Positions 25,270 through 36,170 of a stretch of 64,000 nucleotides of DNA are shown in pieces (positions within the stretch are counted from its first letter, which is position 1; each line of letters starts with the position of its first letter). The stretch spans positions 13,476,501 through 13,540,500 of the forward strand of contig OY756967.1 of the NCBI GenBank assembly GCA_963580455.1, read 5' to 3'. The DNA is from Euonymus europaeus. Taxonomy: Eukaryota; Streptophyta; Magnoliopsida; Celastrales; Celastraceae. The notes below the pieces were generated by a model. It was not told the origin of the DNA. It saw nothing but the letters and a program-made list of their open reading frames with translations, and made no database searches. The position numbers and the translations under genes were made by a program.

Positions 25270-26171
25270 TCGGTGTACACTTTTTATTGTTCTTTTATGG
25301 TAAATTTTACGAAAATGAGCTTCTAGGATTATTTCGTTGCCAAAACACCAACTTTCTAAGACAAATAGACAAAATCGTTAAAAGCTCCTCCATAGAGAGA
25401 GTTGAGCAACTTCGGACTATCAAAGTTGCTCGGTGTACACTTTTTATTGTTCTTCTATGTTACATTTTACGAAAATGAGCTTCAAGGATTATTTCGATGC
25501 CAAAACAGCAACTTTCTATGACAAATGGACAAAACCGTTAAAAGCTCCTCCAGAGAGAGAGTTGAGCAACTTCGGACTATCAAAGTTGCACGGTGCACAC
25601 TTTTTATTGTTCTTTTCTGTTATATTTTACGAAAATGAGCTTCAAGGATTCTTTCGATGCCAAAATACCAACTTTCTATGACAAGTGGACAAAACCGTTA
25701 AAAGCTCCTCCAGAGGGAGAGTTGAGCAATTTTGGACTATCAAAGTTGCTCGGTGTACACTTTTTATTGTTTTTCTATGTTAAATTTTATGAAAATGAGC
25801 TTCCAGGATTATTTCGATGCCAAAACACCAACTTCGGACTATCGAAGTTGCTCGGTGTACACTTTTTATTGTTCTTCTATGTTAAATTTTACGAAAATGA
25901 GCTTCCAGGATTATTTCGATGCCAAAACACCAACTTTCTATGACAAATGGACAAAATCGTTAAAAGCTCCTCCATAGAGAGAGTTGAGCAACTTCGGACT
26001 ATCAAAGTTGCTTGGTGTACAATTTTTATTGTTCTTCTATGTTAAATTTTACGAAAATGAGCTTCCAGGATTATTTCGATGCCAAAACACAAACTTTCTA
26101 TGACAAATGGACAAAATCGTTAAAAGCTCCCCCATAGAGAGAGTTGTGCAACTTCGGACTATCAAAGTTGC
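25270..26171 (+). repeat. HOR 902 bp (6-mer), copy 1
   Basis: Landmarks at 25321, 25433, 25593 and 25732 recur 902 bp later. 902 is six monomers (960) minus one internal 58-bp deletion. CCAGAG in place of CCATAG removes the usual stop in several monomers, so open frames reach 116-121 codons here. They have no coding features. Confidence 0.9.
25829..25834 (+). other. 58-bp deletion junction at CAACTT microhomology
   Basis: CACCAACTTCGGACTATCG joins the CACCAACTTTC box of one monomer to the GCAACTTCGG box of the next. CAACTT is common to both. The two-monomer span 25703-25964 is 262 bp rather than 320. The same junction is at 26731-26736. Confidence 0.88.
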
Positions 26172-26857
26172 TCGGTGTACACTTTTTATTGTTCTTTTAT
26201 GTTAAATTTTACGAAAATGAGCTTCTAGGATTATTTCGTTGCCAAAACACCAACTTTCTAAGACAAATAGACAAAATCGTTAAAAGCTCCTCCATAGAGA
26301 GAGTTGAGCAACTTCGGACTATCAAAGTTGCTCGGTGTACACTTTTTATTGTTCTTCTATGTTACATTTTACGAAAATGAGCTTCAAGGATTATTTCGAT
26401 GCCAAAACAGCAACTTTCTATGACAAATGGACAAAACCGTTAAAAGCTCCTCCAGAGAGAGAGTTGAGCAACTTCGGACTATCAAAGTTGCAAGGTGCAC
26501 ACTTTTTATTGTTCTTTTCTGTTATATTTTACGAAAATGAGCTTCAAGGATTCTTTCGATGCCAAAATACCAACTTTCTATGACAAGTGGACAAAACCGT
26601 TAAAAGCTCCTCCAGAGGGAGAGTTGAGCAATTTTGGACTATCAAAGTTGCTCGGTGTACACTTTTTATTGTTTTTCTATGTTAAATTTTATGAAAATGA
26701 GCTTCCAGGATTATTTCGATGCCAAAACACCAACTTCGGACTATCGAAGTTGCTCGGTGTACACTTTTTATTGTTCTTCTATGTTAAATTTTACGAAAAT
26801 GAGCTTCCAGGATTATTTCGATGCCAAAACACCAACTTTCTATGACAAATGGACAAA
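26172..26857 (+). repeat. HOR 902 bp (6-mer), partial copy 2
   Basis: About three quarters of a second copy, including the same 58-bp deletion. It ends near 26857, where AAAACTGTTAAAAGCGCC replaces the expected AAAATCGTTAAAAGC. Confidence 0.88.
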
Positions 26858-28439
26858 ACTGTTAAAAGCGCCTCCACAGAGAGAGTTGAGCAACTTCGGA
26901 CTATCAAATTTGCTCGGTGTACACTTTTTATGATTCTTCTATGTTAAATTTTATGAAAATGCGCTTCCATGATTATTTCGATGCCAAAACACCAACTTTC
27001 TATGGCAAATGGACAAAACCGTTAAAAGCTCCTCCATAGAGAGAGTTGAGCAACTTCTGACTGTAAAAGTTGCTCGGTATACACTTTTTATTCTTCTTCT
27101 ATGTTAAATTTTACGAAAATGAGCTTCTAGGATTATTTCGATGACAAAACAACAACTTTCTATGACAAATGTACAAAACCGTTAAAAGCACCTCCATAGA
27201 GAGAGTTGAGCAACTTCGGACTATCAAAGTTGCTTGGTGTACACTTTATATTGTTCTACTAAGTCAAATTTTACGAGTATAAGCTTCCAAGATTATTTCG
27301 ATGCCACAACATTAACTTTCTATGACAAACGGACAAAACCGTTTAAAGCACCTTCATAAAAAGAGTTGAGCAACTTCGGACTATCAAAGTTGCTCGGTGT
27401 ACACTTTTTATTGTTCTTTTATGTTAAATTTTACGAAAATGAGCTTCCAGGATTATTTCGATGCCAAAACACCAACTTTCTATGAAAAATGGACAAAACC
27501 GTTTAAAGCTCCTCCATAGAGAGAGTTGAGCAACTTTGGACTATCAAAGTTGCTCGGTGTACACTTTTTATTGTTCTTCTATGTTAACTTTTACGAAAAT
27601 GAGCTTCCAGGATTATTTTGATGACAAAACAGCAACTTTCTATGACAAATGGACAAAACCGATAAAAGCTCCTCCATAGAGAGAGTTGATCAACGTCGGA
27701 CCATCAAAGTTGCCTGGTGTGCACCTTTTAATGTTCTTCTATGTCAAATTTTACGAGTGTAAGCTTCTTAGATTATTTCGATGAAAAAACACCAACTTTC
27801 TATGATAAATGAACAAAGTCGTTAAAAGCACGTCTATAGAGAGAGTTGAGCAACTTCGGACAATCAAAGTTGCTCGGTGTACACTTTTTATGATTCTTTT
27901 ATGTTAAATTTTACGAAAATGAGTTTACAGGATTATTTCGATGCTAAAACACCAACTTTCTATGACAAATGGACAAAACCGTTAAATGATTCTCCATAGA
28001 GAGAGTAGAGCAACTTCGAACAATCAAAGTTGCTCGGTGTACACTTTTTATTTTTCTTCTATGTTAAATTTTACGAAAATGAGCTTCCAGGATTATTTCG
28101 ATGACAAAACAGCAACTTTCTATGACAAATGGACAAAACCGTTAAAAGCACCTCCATAGAGAGAGTTGAGCAACTTCGGACTATCAAAGTTGCTCGGTGT
28201 ACACTTCATATTGTTCTACTAAGTCAAATTTTACGAGTATAAGCTTCCAAGATTATTTCGATGCCACAACATTAATTTTCTATGACAAACGGACAAAACC
28301 GTTTAAAGCACCTTCATAGAAAGAGTTGAGCAACTTCGGAAAATCAAAGTTGCTTGGTGTACACTTTTTATTGTTCTTGTATGTTAAATTTTACGAAAAT
28401 GCGCTTCCAAGATTATTTCGATGCCAAAACAGCAACTTT
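26858..28439 (+). repeat. Mixed monomers with a 6-mer echo
   Basis: About ten monomers. B-type copies near 27240 and 28200 (CCACAACATTAA) match at a 960-bp offset. A CTTCTGACTGTAAAAG monomer near 27055 belongs to the GCGCTTCCATG group that dominates 35.5-38 kb. Only satellite is present. Confidence 0.8.
27667..27826 (+). repeat. Subfamily C monomer (rightmost seen)
   Basis: Diagnostic linked variants are GTCGGACCATC, GTTGCC, GGTGTGCAC, TTTTAATGTTC, GAGTGTAAGCTTCTTAG, GATGAAAAAACAC, and GATAAATGAACAAAG, followed by an AGCACGTCTATAG monomer. Other members start near 9740, 10634, 12540, 15420, 17130, 20310 and 24590. None was seen before 9.7 kb or after 27.9 kb. Confidence 0.85.
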
Positions 28440-29845
28440 CTATGACAAATGGACAAAACCGTTAAAAGCTCCTCCATAGAGAGAGTTGAGCAACTTCGGA
28501 CTATCAAAGTTGCTCGGTGTACACTTTATATTGTTCTCCTAAGTCAAATTTTACGAGTATAAGCTTCCAAGACTATTTCGATGTCAAAACATTAACTTTC
28601 TATGACAAATGGACAAAACCTTTAAAAGCACCTTCATAGAAAGAGTTGAGCAACTTCGGACAATCAAAGTTGCTCGGTGTACACTTTTTATTGTTCTTTT
28701 ATGGTAAATTTTACGAAAATGAGATTCCAGGATTATTTCGATGCCAAAATACCAAGTTTCTATGACAAATGGAAAAAAACGTTAAAGGCTCCTCCATAGA
28801 GAGAGTTGAGCAACTTCGGACTATCAAAGTTGCTCGGTGTATACTTTTTATTGTTCTTCTATGTTAAATTTTACGAAAATGATCTTCCAGGATTATTTCG
28901 ATGCCAAAACACAAACTTTCTATGATAAATGGACAAAATCGTTAAAAGCTCCCCCATAGAGAGAGTTGTGCAACTTCGGACTATCAAAGTTGCTCGGTGT
29001 ACACTTTTTACTGTTCTTTTATGTTAAATTTTACGAAAATGAGCTTCCAGGATTATTTCGATACCAAAAAACAAAACCGTTAAAAGCTCCTCCATAGAGA
29101 GAGTTGAGCAACTTCGGACTACCAAAGTTGCTCGGTGTACACCTTTTATTGTTTTTCTATGTCAAATTTACGAAAATGAGCTTCTAGGATTATTTCGATG
29201 CCAAAACACCAACTTTCTATGACAAATAGACAAAATCGTTAAAAGCTCCTCCATAGAGAGAGTTGAGCAACTTCGGACTATCAAAGTTGCTCGGTGTACA
29301 CTTTTTATTGTTCTTTTATGTTAAATTTTACGAAAATGAGCTTCCAAGATTATTTCGTTACCAAAACACCAACTTTCTATGACAAATGGACAAAACCGTT
29401 AAAAGCTCCTCCATAGAAAGAGTTGAGCAACTTCGGACTATCAAAGTTGCTCGGTGTACACCTTTTATTGTTCTTCTATGTTAAATTTACGAAAATGAGC
29501 TTCTAGTATTATTTCGATGCCAAAACAACAACTTTCTATGACAAATAGACAAAATCGTTAAAAGCACCCCCATAGAGAGAGTTGAGCAACTTCGGACTAT
29601 CAAAGTTGCTCGGTGTACACTTTTTATTGTGTTTTTTATGTTAAATTTTACGAAAATGAGCTCCCAAAATTATTTCGATGCCAAAACAGCAACTTTCTAT
29701 GACAAATAAATAAAACCGTTAAAAGCTCCTCCATAGAGAGAGTTGAGCAACTTCGGACAATCAAAGTTGCTCGGTGTACACTTTTTATTGTTCTTCTATT
29801 TTAAATGAGCTTCCAGGATTATTTCGATCCCAAAACACAAACTTT
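28440..29845 (+). repeat. HOR 1406 bp (9-mer), copy 1
   Basis: TTGTTCTCCTAAG at 28531 recurs at 29937 (offset 1406), along with GGAAAAAAACG, TTTTTACTG and ACCAAAAAACAAAACC. Nine monomers minus one 138-bp form and other small losses account for the length. Confidence 0.87.
28467..28786 (+). repeat. B + A-prime dimer (example)
   Basis: The first monomer is B-type, with ACTTTATATTGTTCTCC, TAAGTCAAATTTTACG, AGTATAAGCTTCCAAG (a HindIII site) and ACATTAAC. The next begins AGCACCTTCATAGAAAGAG rather than AGCTCCTCCATAGAGAGAG. This pairing recurs at more than a dozen B-type sites in the window, so the dimer looks ancestral. Confidence 0.85.
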
Positions 29846-29872
29846 CTATGACAAATGGACAAAACCGTTAAA
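29724..29872 (+). repeat. 149-bp monomer with 11-bp deletion
   Basis: TTCTATTTTAAATGAGC replaces the normal series through TTTTACGAAAATGAGC. It is a private deletion, seen once. Confidence 0.8.
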
Positions 29873-30610
29873 AGCTCCTCCATAGAGAGAGTTGAGCAAC
29901 TTCGGACTATCAAAGTTGCTCGGTGTACACTTTATATTGTTCTCCTAAGTCAAATTTTACGAGTATAAGCTTCCAAGATTATTTCGATGCCAAAACATTA
30001 ACTTTCTATGACAAATGGACAAAACCTTTAAAAGCACCTTCATAGAAAGAGTTGAGCAACTTCGGACAATCAAAGTTGCTCGGTGTACACTTTTTATTGT
30101 TCTTTTATGGTAAATTTTACGAAAATGAGATTCTAGGATTATTTCGATGCCAAAATACCAAGTTTCTATGACAAATGGAAAAAAACGTTAAAGGCTCCTC
30201 CATAGAGAGAGTTGAGCAACTTCGGACTATCAAAGTTGCTCGGTGTACACTTTTTATTGTTCTTCTATGTTAAATTTTACGAAAATGAGCTTCCAGGATT
30301 ATTTCGATGCAAAAACACAAACTTTCTATGACAAATGGACAAAATCGTTAAAAGCTCCCCCATAGAGAGAGTTGTGCAACTTCGGACTATCAAAGTTGCT
30401 CGGTGTACACTTTTTACTGTTCTTTTATGTTAAATTTTACGAAAATGAGCTTCCAGGATTATTTCGATACCAAAAAACAAAACCGTTAAAAGCTCCTCCA
30501 TAGAGAGAGTTGAGCAACTTCGGACTACCAAAGTTGCTCGGTGTACACCTTTTATTGTTCTTCTATGTCAAATTTACGAAAATGACTTCTAGGATTATTT
30601 CGATGCCAAA
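29846..30610 (+). repeat. HOR 1406 bp (9-mer), partial copy 2
   Basis: Matches 28440-29204 until about 30610, where the order switches to monomers found again at 31.2 and 32.6 kb (AAAATGACTTCTAGG, missing GC). Confidence 0.85.
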
Positions 30611-30842
30611 ACACCAAGTTTCTATGACAAATGGACAAAACTGTTAAAAGTGCCTCCATAGAGAGAGTTGAGCAACTTCGAACTATCAAAGTTGATCGGT
30701 GTACACTTTTTATTGTTCTTTTCAGTTAAATTTTAAGAAAATGAGCTTCCAGGATTATTTCGATGCCAAAATACCAAATTTCTATGACAAATGGACAAAA
30801 CCGTTAAAAGCTCCTCCAGAGAGAGAGTTGAGCAATTTTGGA

Positions 30843-32255
30843 CTATCAAAGTTGCTCGGTGCACACTTTTTATTGTTCTTCTATGTTAAATTTTACGAAA
30901 ATGAGCTTCCAGGATTATTTCGATGCCAAAACACAAACTTTCTATGACAAATGGATAAAATCGTTAAAAGCTCCTTCATAGACAGAGTTGTGCAACTTCG
31001 GACTATCAAAGTTGCTCGGTGTACACTTTTTATTGTTCTTTTATGTTAAATTTTACGAATATGAGCTTCCAGGATTATTTCGATACCAAAACACAAAACC
31101 GTTAAAAGCTCCTCCATAGAGAGAGTTGAGCAACTTCGGACTATCAAAGTTGCTCGGTGTACACCTTTTATTGTTCTTCTATCTCAAATTTACGAAAATG
31201 ACTTCTAGGATTATTTCGATGCCAAAACACCAAGTTTCTATGACAAATGGACAAAACTGTTAAAAGTGCCTCCATAGAGAGAGTTGAGCAACATCGGACA
31301 ATCAAAGTTGCTCGGTGTACACTTTTTATTGTTCTTTTATGTTAAATTTTACGAAAATGAGCTTCCAAGATTATTTCGTTACCAAAACACCAACTTTCTA
31401 TGACAAATGGATAAAATGTAAAAGCTCCTCCATAGAGAGAGTTGAGCAACTTCGGACTATCAAAGTTGCTTGGTGTACACCTTTTATTGTTCTTCTATGT
31501 TAAATTTACGAAAATGAGCTTCTAGGATTATTTCGATGCCAAAACAACAACTTTCTAGGACAAATAGACAAAATCGTTAAAAGCACCTCCATAGAGAGAG
31601 TTGAGCAACTTTGGACTATCAAAGTTGCTCGGTGTACACTTTTTATTGTTCTTTTATGTTAAATTTTACAAAAATGAGCTTCCAGGATTATTTCGATACC
31701 AAAACACCAACTTTCTATGACAAATGGATAAAACCGTTAAAAGTGTCTCCATAGAGAGAGTCGAGAAACTTCGGACAATCAAAGTTGCTCGGTGTATATT
31801 TTTTATTGTTCTTTTATGTTAAATTTTACGAAAATGAGCTTCCAGGATTATTTCGATGCTAAAACACCAATTTTCTATGATAAATGGACAAAACCGTTAA
31901 AAGCTCGTCCATAGAGAGAGTTGAGCAACTTCGGACAATCAAAGTTGCTCGGTGTACACTTTTTATTGTTCTTCTATGTTAAATTTGACGTAAATGAGCT
32001 TCTAGGATTATTTTGATGACAAAACATCAACTTTCTATGACAAATGGACAAAACGGTTAAAAGCTCCTCCATAGAGAGAGTTGAGCAACTTCGGACTATC
32101 TAAGTTGCTCGGTGTACACTTTTTATTGTTCTTCTATGTTAAATTTTACGAAAACGAGCTTCCAGGATTATTTCGATACCAAAACACCAACTTTCTATGA
32201 CAGATGGACAAAACCGTTAAATGCTCCTCCATAGAGAGAGTTGAGCAACTTCAGA
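30843..32255 (+). repeat. ~1414-bp HOR, mosaic copy 1
   Basis: TTTTACGAATATGAGC at 31051 recurs at 32464 and 33879 (offsets 1413 and 1415). The left two thirds match copy 3 over a longer stretch (AGTGTCTCC, TCGAGAAAC, GTGTATATTTTTTATT, GCTAAAACACC). The right end, with TTTGACGTAAATGAGC, matches the end of copy 2. Confidence 0.83.
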
Positions 32256-33670
32256 CTATCAAAGTTGCTCGGTGCACACTTTTTATTGTTCTTCTATGTT
32301 AAATTTTACGAAAATGAGCTTCCAGGATTATTTCGATGCCAAAACACAAACTTTCTATGACAAATGGATAAAATCGTTAAAAGCTCCTTCATAGAGAGAG
32401 TTGTGCAACTTCGGACTATCAAAGTTGCTCGGTGTACACTTTTTATTGTTCTTTTATGTTAAATTTTACGAATATGAGCTTCCAGGATTATTTCGATACC
32501 AAAACACAAAACCGTTAAAAGCTCCTCCATAGAGAGAGCTGAGCAACTTTGGACTATCAAAGTTGCTCGGTGTACACCTTTTATTGTTCTTCTATGTCAA
32601 ATTTACGAAAATGACTTCTACGATTATTTTGATGCCAAAACACCAAGTTTCTATGACAAATGGACAAAACTGTTAAAAGTGCCTCCATAGAGAGAGTTGA
32701 GCAACATCGGACAATCAAAGTTGCTCGGTGTACACTTTTTATTTTTCTTTTATGTTAAATTTTACGAAAATGAGCTTCCAAGATTATTTCGTTACCAAAA
32801 CACCAACTTTCTATGATAAATGGATAAAACCGTTAAAAGCGCCTCCATAGAGAGAGTTGAGCAACTTCGGACTATCAAAGTTGCTTGGTGTACACCTTTT
32901 ATTGTTCTTCTATGTTAAATTTACGAAAATGAACTTCTAGGATTATTTCGATGCCAAAACAGCAACTTTCTATGACAAATGGACAAAATAATTCAAAGCT
33001 CCTCCATAGAGAGAGTTGAGCAACTTCGAACTATCAAAATTGATCGGTGTACACTTTTTATTGTTCTTTTCTGTTAAATTTTACGAAAATGAGCTTCCAG
33101 GATTATTTCGATGCCAAAATACCAACTTTCTATGACAAATTTACAAAACCGTTAAAAGCTCCTCCAGAGAGAGAGTTGATCAATTTTGGACTATCAAAGT
33201 TGCTCGGTGCACACTTTTTATTGTTCTTCTATGTTAAATTTTACGAAAATGAGCTTCCAGGATTATTTCGATGTCAAAACACCAACTTTCAATGGCAAAT
33301 GGACAAAACCATTAAAATCTCCTCGATAGAGAGAGTTGAGCAACTTCGGACTACCGAAGTTGCTCGGTGTACACTTTTTATAGTTCTTCTATGTTAAATT
33401 TGACGTAAATGAGCTTCTAGGATTATTTTGATGACAAAACATCAACTTTCTATGACAAATGGACAAAACGGTTAAAAGCTCCTCCATAGAGAGAGTTGAG
33501 CAACTTCGGACTATCTAAGTTGCTCGGTGTACACTTTTTATTGTTCTTCTATGTTAAATTTTACGAAAACGAGCTTCCAGGATTATTTCGATACCAAAAC
33601 ACCAACTTTCTATGACAGATGGACAAAACCGTTAAATGCTCCTCCATAGAGAGAGTTGAGCAACTTCAGA
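32256..33670 (+). repeat. ~1414-bp HOR, mosaic copy 2
   Basis: Matches copy 1 from the left until about 32940, then follows the TTGATCGGTG, TTTTCTG and CCAGAGAGAGAG series shared with 34.9 kb. The TTTGACGTAAATGAGC end is shared with copy 1. Copies 1-3 are thus recombinant arrangements of the same parts. Confidence 0.83.
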
Positions 33671-35251
33671 CTATCAAAGTTGCTCGGTGCACACTTTTTA
33701 TTGTTCTTCTATGTTAAATTTTACGAAAATGAGCTTCCAGGATTATTTCGATGCCAAAACACAAACTTTCTATGACAAATGGATAAAATCGTTAAAAGCT
33801 CCTTCATAGAGAGAGTTGTGCAACTTCGGACTATCAAAGTTGCTCGGTGTACACTTTTTATTGTTCTTTTATGTTAAATTTTACGAATATGAGCTTCCAG
33901 GATTATTTCGATACCAAAACACAAAACCGTTAAAAGCTCCTCCATAGAGAGAGCTGAGCAACTTCGGACTATCAAAGTTGCTCGGTGTACACCTTTTATT
34001 GTTCTTCTATGTCAAATTTACGAAAATGACTTCTACGATTATTTTGATGCCAAAACACCAAGTTTCTATGACAAATGGACAAAACTGTTAAAAGTGCCTC
34101 CATAGAGAGAGTTGAGCAACATCGGACAATCAAAGTTGCTCGGTGTACACTTTTTATTGTTCTTTTATGTTAAATTTTACGAAAATGAGCTTCCAAGATT
34201 ATTTCGTTACCAAAACACCAACTTTCTATGACAAATGGATAAAACCGTTAAAAGCTCCTCCATAGAGAGAGTTGAGCAACTTCGGACTATCAAAGTTGCT
34301 TGGTGTACACCTTTTATTGTTCTTCTATGTTAAATTTACGAAAATGAGCTTCTAGGATTATTTCGATGCCAAAACAACAACTTTTTATGACAAATAGACA
34401 AAATCGTTAAAAGCACCTCCATAGAGAGAGTTGAGCAACTTCGGACTATCAAAGTTGCTCGGTGTACACTTTTTATTGTTCTTTTATGTTAAATTTTACA
34501 AAAATGAGCTTCCAGGATTATTTCGATACCAAAACACCAACTTTCTATGACAAATGGACAAAACCGTTAAAAGTTTCTCCATAGAGAGAGTCGAGAAACT
34601 TCGGACAATCAAAGTTGCTCGGTGTATATTTTTTATTGTTCTTTTATGTTAAATTTTACGAAAATGAGCTTCCAGGATTATTTCGATGCTAAAACACCAA
34701 TTTTCTATGACAAATGGACAAAACCGTTAAAAGCTCGTCCATAGAGAGAGTTGAGCAACTTCGGACTATCAAAGTTGCTCGGTGTACACTTTTTATTGTT
34801 CTTCTATGTTAAATTTTACGAAAATGAGCTTCAAGGATTATTTCGATGCCAAAAAGCAACTTTCTATGACAAATGGACAAAATAGCTAAAAGCTCCTCCA
34901 TAGAGAGAGTTGAGCAACTTCGAACTATCAAAGTTGATCGGTGTACACTTTTTATTGTTCTTTTCTGTTAAATTTTACGAAAATGAGCTTTCAGGATTTT
35001 TTCGATGCCAAAATACCAACTTTCTATGACAAATGGACAAAACCGTTAAAAGCTCCTTCAGAGAGAGAGTTGAGCAATTTTGGACTATCAAAGTTGCTCG
35101 GTGTACACTTTTTATTGTTCTTCTATGTTAAATTTTACGAAAATGAGCTTCCAGGATTATTTCGATGCCAAAACACCAACTTTCTATGGCAAATGGACAA
35201 AACCATTAAAAGCTCCTCGATAGAGAGGGTTGAGCAACTTCGGACTATCGA
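33671..35251 (+). repeat. ~1414-bp HOR family, mosaic copy 3 (extended)
   Basis: Contains both the TCGAGAAAC monomers of copy 1 and the TTGATCGGTG/TTTTCTG series of copy 2, so is the fullest arrangement. It is also the segment copied to 49.6-51.2 kb at a constant offset of 15933 bp. Confidence 0.83.
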
Positions 35252-35391
35252 AGTTGTTCGGTGTACACTTTTTATTGTTCTTCTATGTTAAATTTGACGT
35301 AAAGGAGCTTCCAGGATTATTTTGATGCCAAAACATCAACTTTCTATGACAAACGGACAAAACGGTTAAAAGCTCCTCCATAGAGAGAGTT

Positions 35392-35419
35392 GAGCAACTT
35401 CGGACTATCAAAGTTGCTC
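35392..35419. other. Dyad symmetry inside each monomer
   Basis: GAGCAACTT and AAGTTGCTC are exact reverse complements separated by ten bases. Extending inward, position 32 G pairs with 39 C, while 31 and 40 are C/A in the consensus. Arms are therefore 11 bp with one variable pair around the hexamer GACTAT. The dyad is present in nearly every monomer of the window. It could extrude as a hairpin or serve as a dimeric protein site; either is inference. It does not resemble a terminator, because no U-tract context or gene is present. Confidence 0.85.
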
Positions 35420-35420
35420 G

Positions 35421-35428
35421 GTGTACAC
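35421..35428. other. 8-bp palindrome GTGTACAC next to the dyad
   Basis: GTGTACAC is a perfect palindrome one base downstream of the main dyad and contains an RsaI site (GTAC). It is conserved in most monomers. Zone-specific changes include GTGTCCAC (11.2-23 kb), GTATACAC (47-62 kb), GTGCACAC (30-34 and 49-50 kb) and GTGTGCAC (subfamily C). GTGCACAC and GTATACAC each break the symmetry at one pair. Confidence 0.8.
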
Positions 35429-35489
35429 TTTTTATTGTTCTTCTATGTTAAATTTTACGAAAATGAGCTTCCAGGATTATTTCGATGCC

Positions 35490-35531
35490 AAAACACCAAC
35501 TTTCTATGACAAATGGACAAAACTGCTAAAA
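35490..35531. other. Phased A-tracts across the monomer boundary
   Basis: Runs of 3-4 A start at monomer positions 90, 120, 141, 149 and 158, so spacings are about 30, 21, 8 and 9 bp. That is close to helical phasing over the 120-160 segment, the layout expected of intrinsically curved DNA. Curvature is predicted from spacing only. Confidence 0.5.
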
Positions 35532-36010
35532 GCCCCTCCACAGAGAGAGTTGAGCAACTTCGGACTATCAAATTTGCTCGGTGTTCACATTTTATGATTC
35601 TTCTATGTTAAATTATATGAAAATGCGCTTCCATGATTATTTCGATACCAAAACACCAACTTTCTATGGCAAATGGACAAAACCGTTAAAAGCTCGTCCA
35701 TAGAGAGAGTTGAGCAACTTCTGACTATAAAAGTTGCTCGGTGTACACTTTTTATTCTTCTTCTATGTTAAATTTTACGAAAATGAGCTTCCAGGATTAT
35801 TTCGATGCCAAAACACCAACTTTCTATGACAAATGGACAAAACCGTTAAAAGCACCTCCATAGAGAGAGTTGAGCAACTTCGGACTATCAAATTTGCTCG
35901 GTGTACACTTTTTATGATTCTTCTATGTTAAATTATATGAAAATGCGCTTCCATGATTATTTCGATGCCAAAACACCAACTTTCTATGGCAAATGGACAA
36001 AACCGTTAAA

Positions 36011-36170
36011 AGGTCCTCCATAGAGAGAGTTGAGCAACTTCTGACTATAAAAGTTGCTCGGTGTACCCTTTTTATTCTTCTTCTATGTTAAATTTTACGA
36101 AAATGCGCTTCCATGATTATTTCGATGCCACAACATTAACTTTCTATGACAAATGGACAAAACCGTTAAA
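36011..36170 (+). repeat. Chimeric monomer (E-type head, B-type tail)
   Basis: The left part carries E-type variants (CTTCTGACTATAAAAG, TTCTTCTTC, GCGCTTCCATG). The right part carries GCCACAACATTAAC and the AGCACCTTCATAG follower of a B-type monomer. The switch lies within the shared GATTATTTCGATGCCA. The same chimera is near 37930-38090 and 51620-51780. Confidence 0.8.

Larger units (their letters stand above)
35371..35530 (+). repeat. Representative near-consensus monomer (type A)
   Basis: This copy differs from my by-eye consensus only in its last ten bases. Four 40-bp quarters serve as a coordinate frame: 1-40 begins AGCTCCTCCATAG and holds the left dyad arm; 41-80 holds the right arm, GTGTACAC and a T-rich stretch; 81-120 holds TTTTACGAAAATGAGCTTCC and TTTCGATGCC; 121-160 holds CCAACTTTCTATGAC and ACAAAACCGTTAAA. 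The quarters are not obvious repeats of one another. 160 is 1 mod 3, so each successive monomer is read in a shifted frame. Five CpGs lie at monomer positions 31, 49, 88, 112 and 154. Confidence 0.9.

Noticed and set aside
25113..25478. Longest gap-free open frame (121 codons) and about 60 other short frames
   Set aside because: All are satellite reading frames. Many begin at GTG of GTGTACAC, they repeat the same peptide with the monomer period, and they lengthen only where the recurrent CCATAG stop is altered (CCAGAG, CCATGG, CCAAAG). No ribosome-binding site, codon bias or recognisable domain is visible.
35400..35417. CENP-B-box-like match (TTCG, four bases, A) within the dyad
   Set aside because: TTCGGACTATCAAAG matches the first half of the mammalian box, but the CGGG half is absent, and a CENP-B role is not established for a plant-like satellite.
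35392..35428. Rho-independent terminator or tRNA-like hairpin
   Set aside because: The dyad recurs in every monomer with no gene upstream. There is no cloverleaf or B-box pattern, and the T-run is separated from the arm by GTGTACAC.
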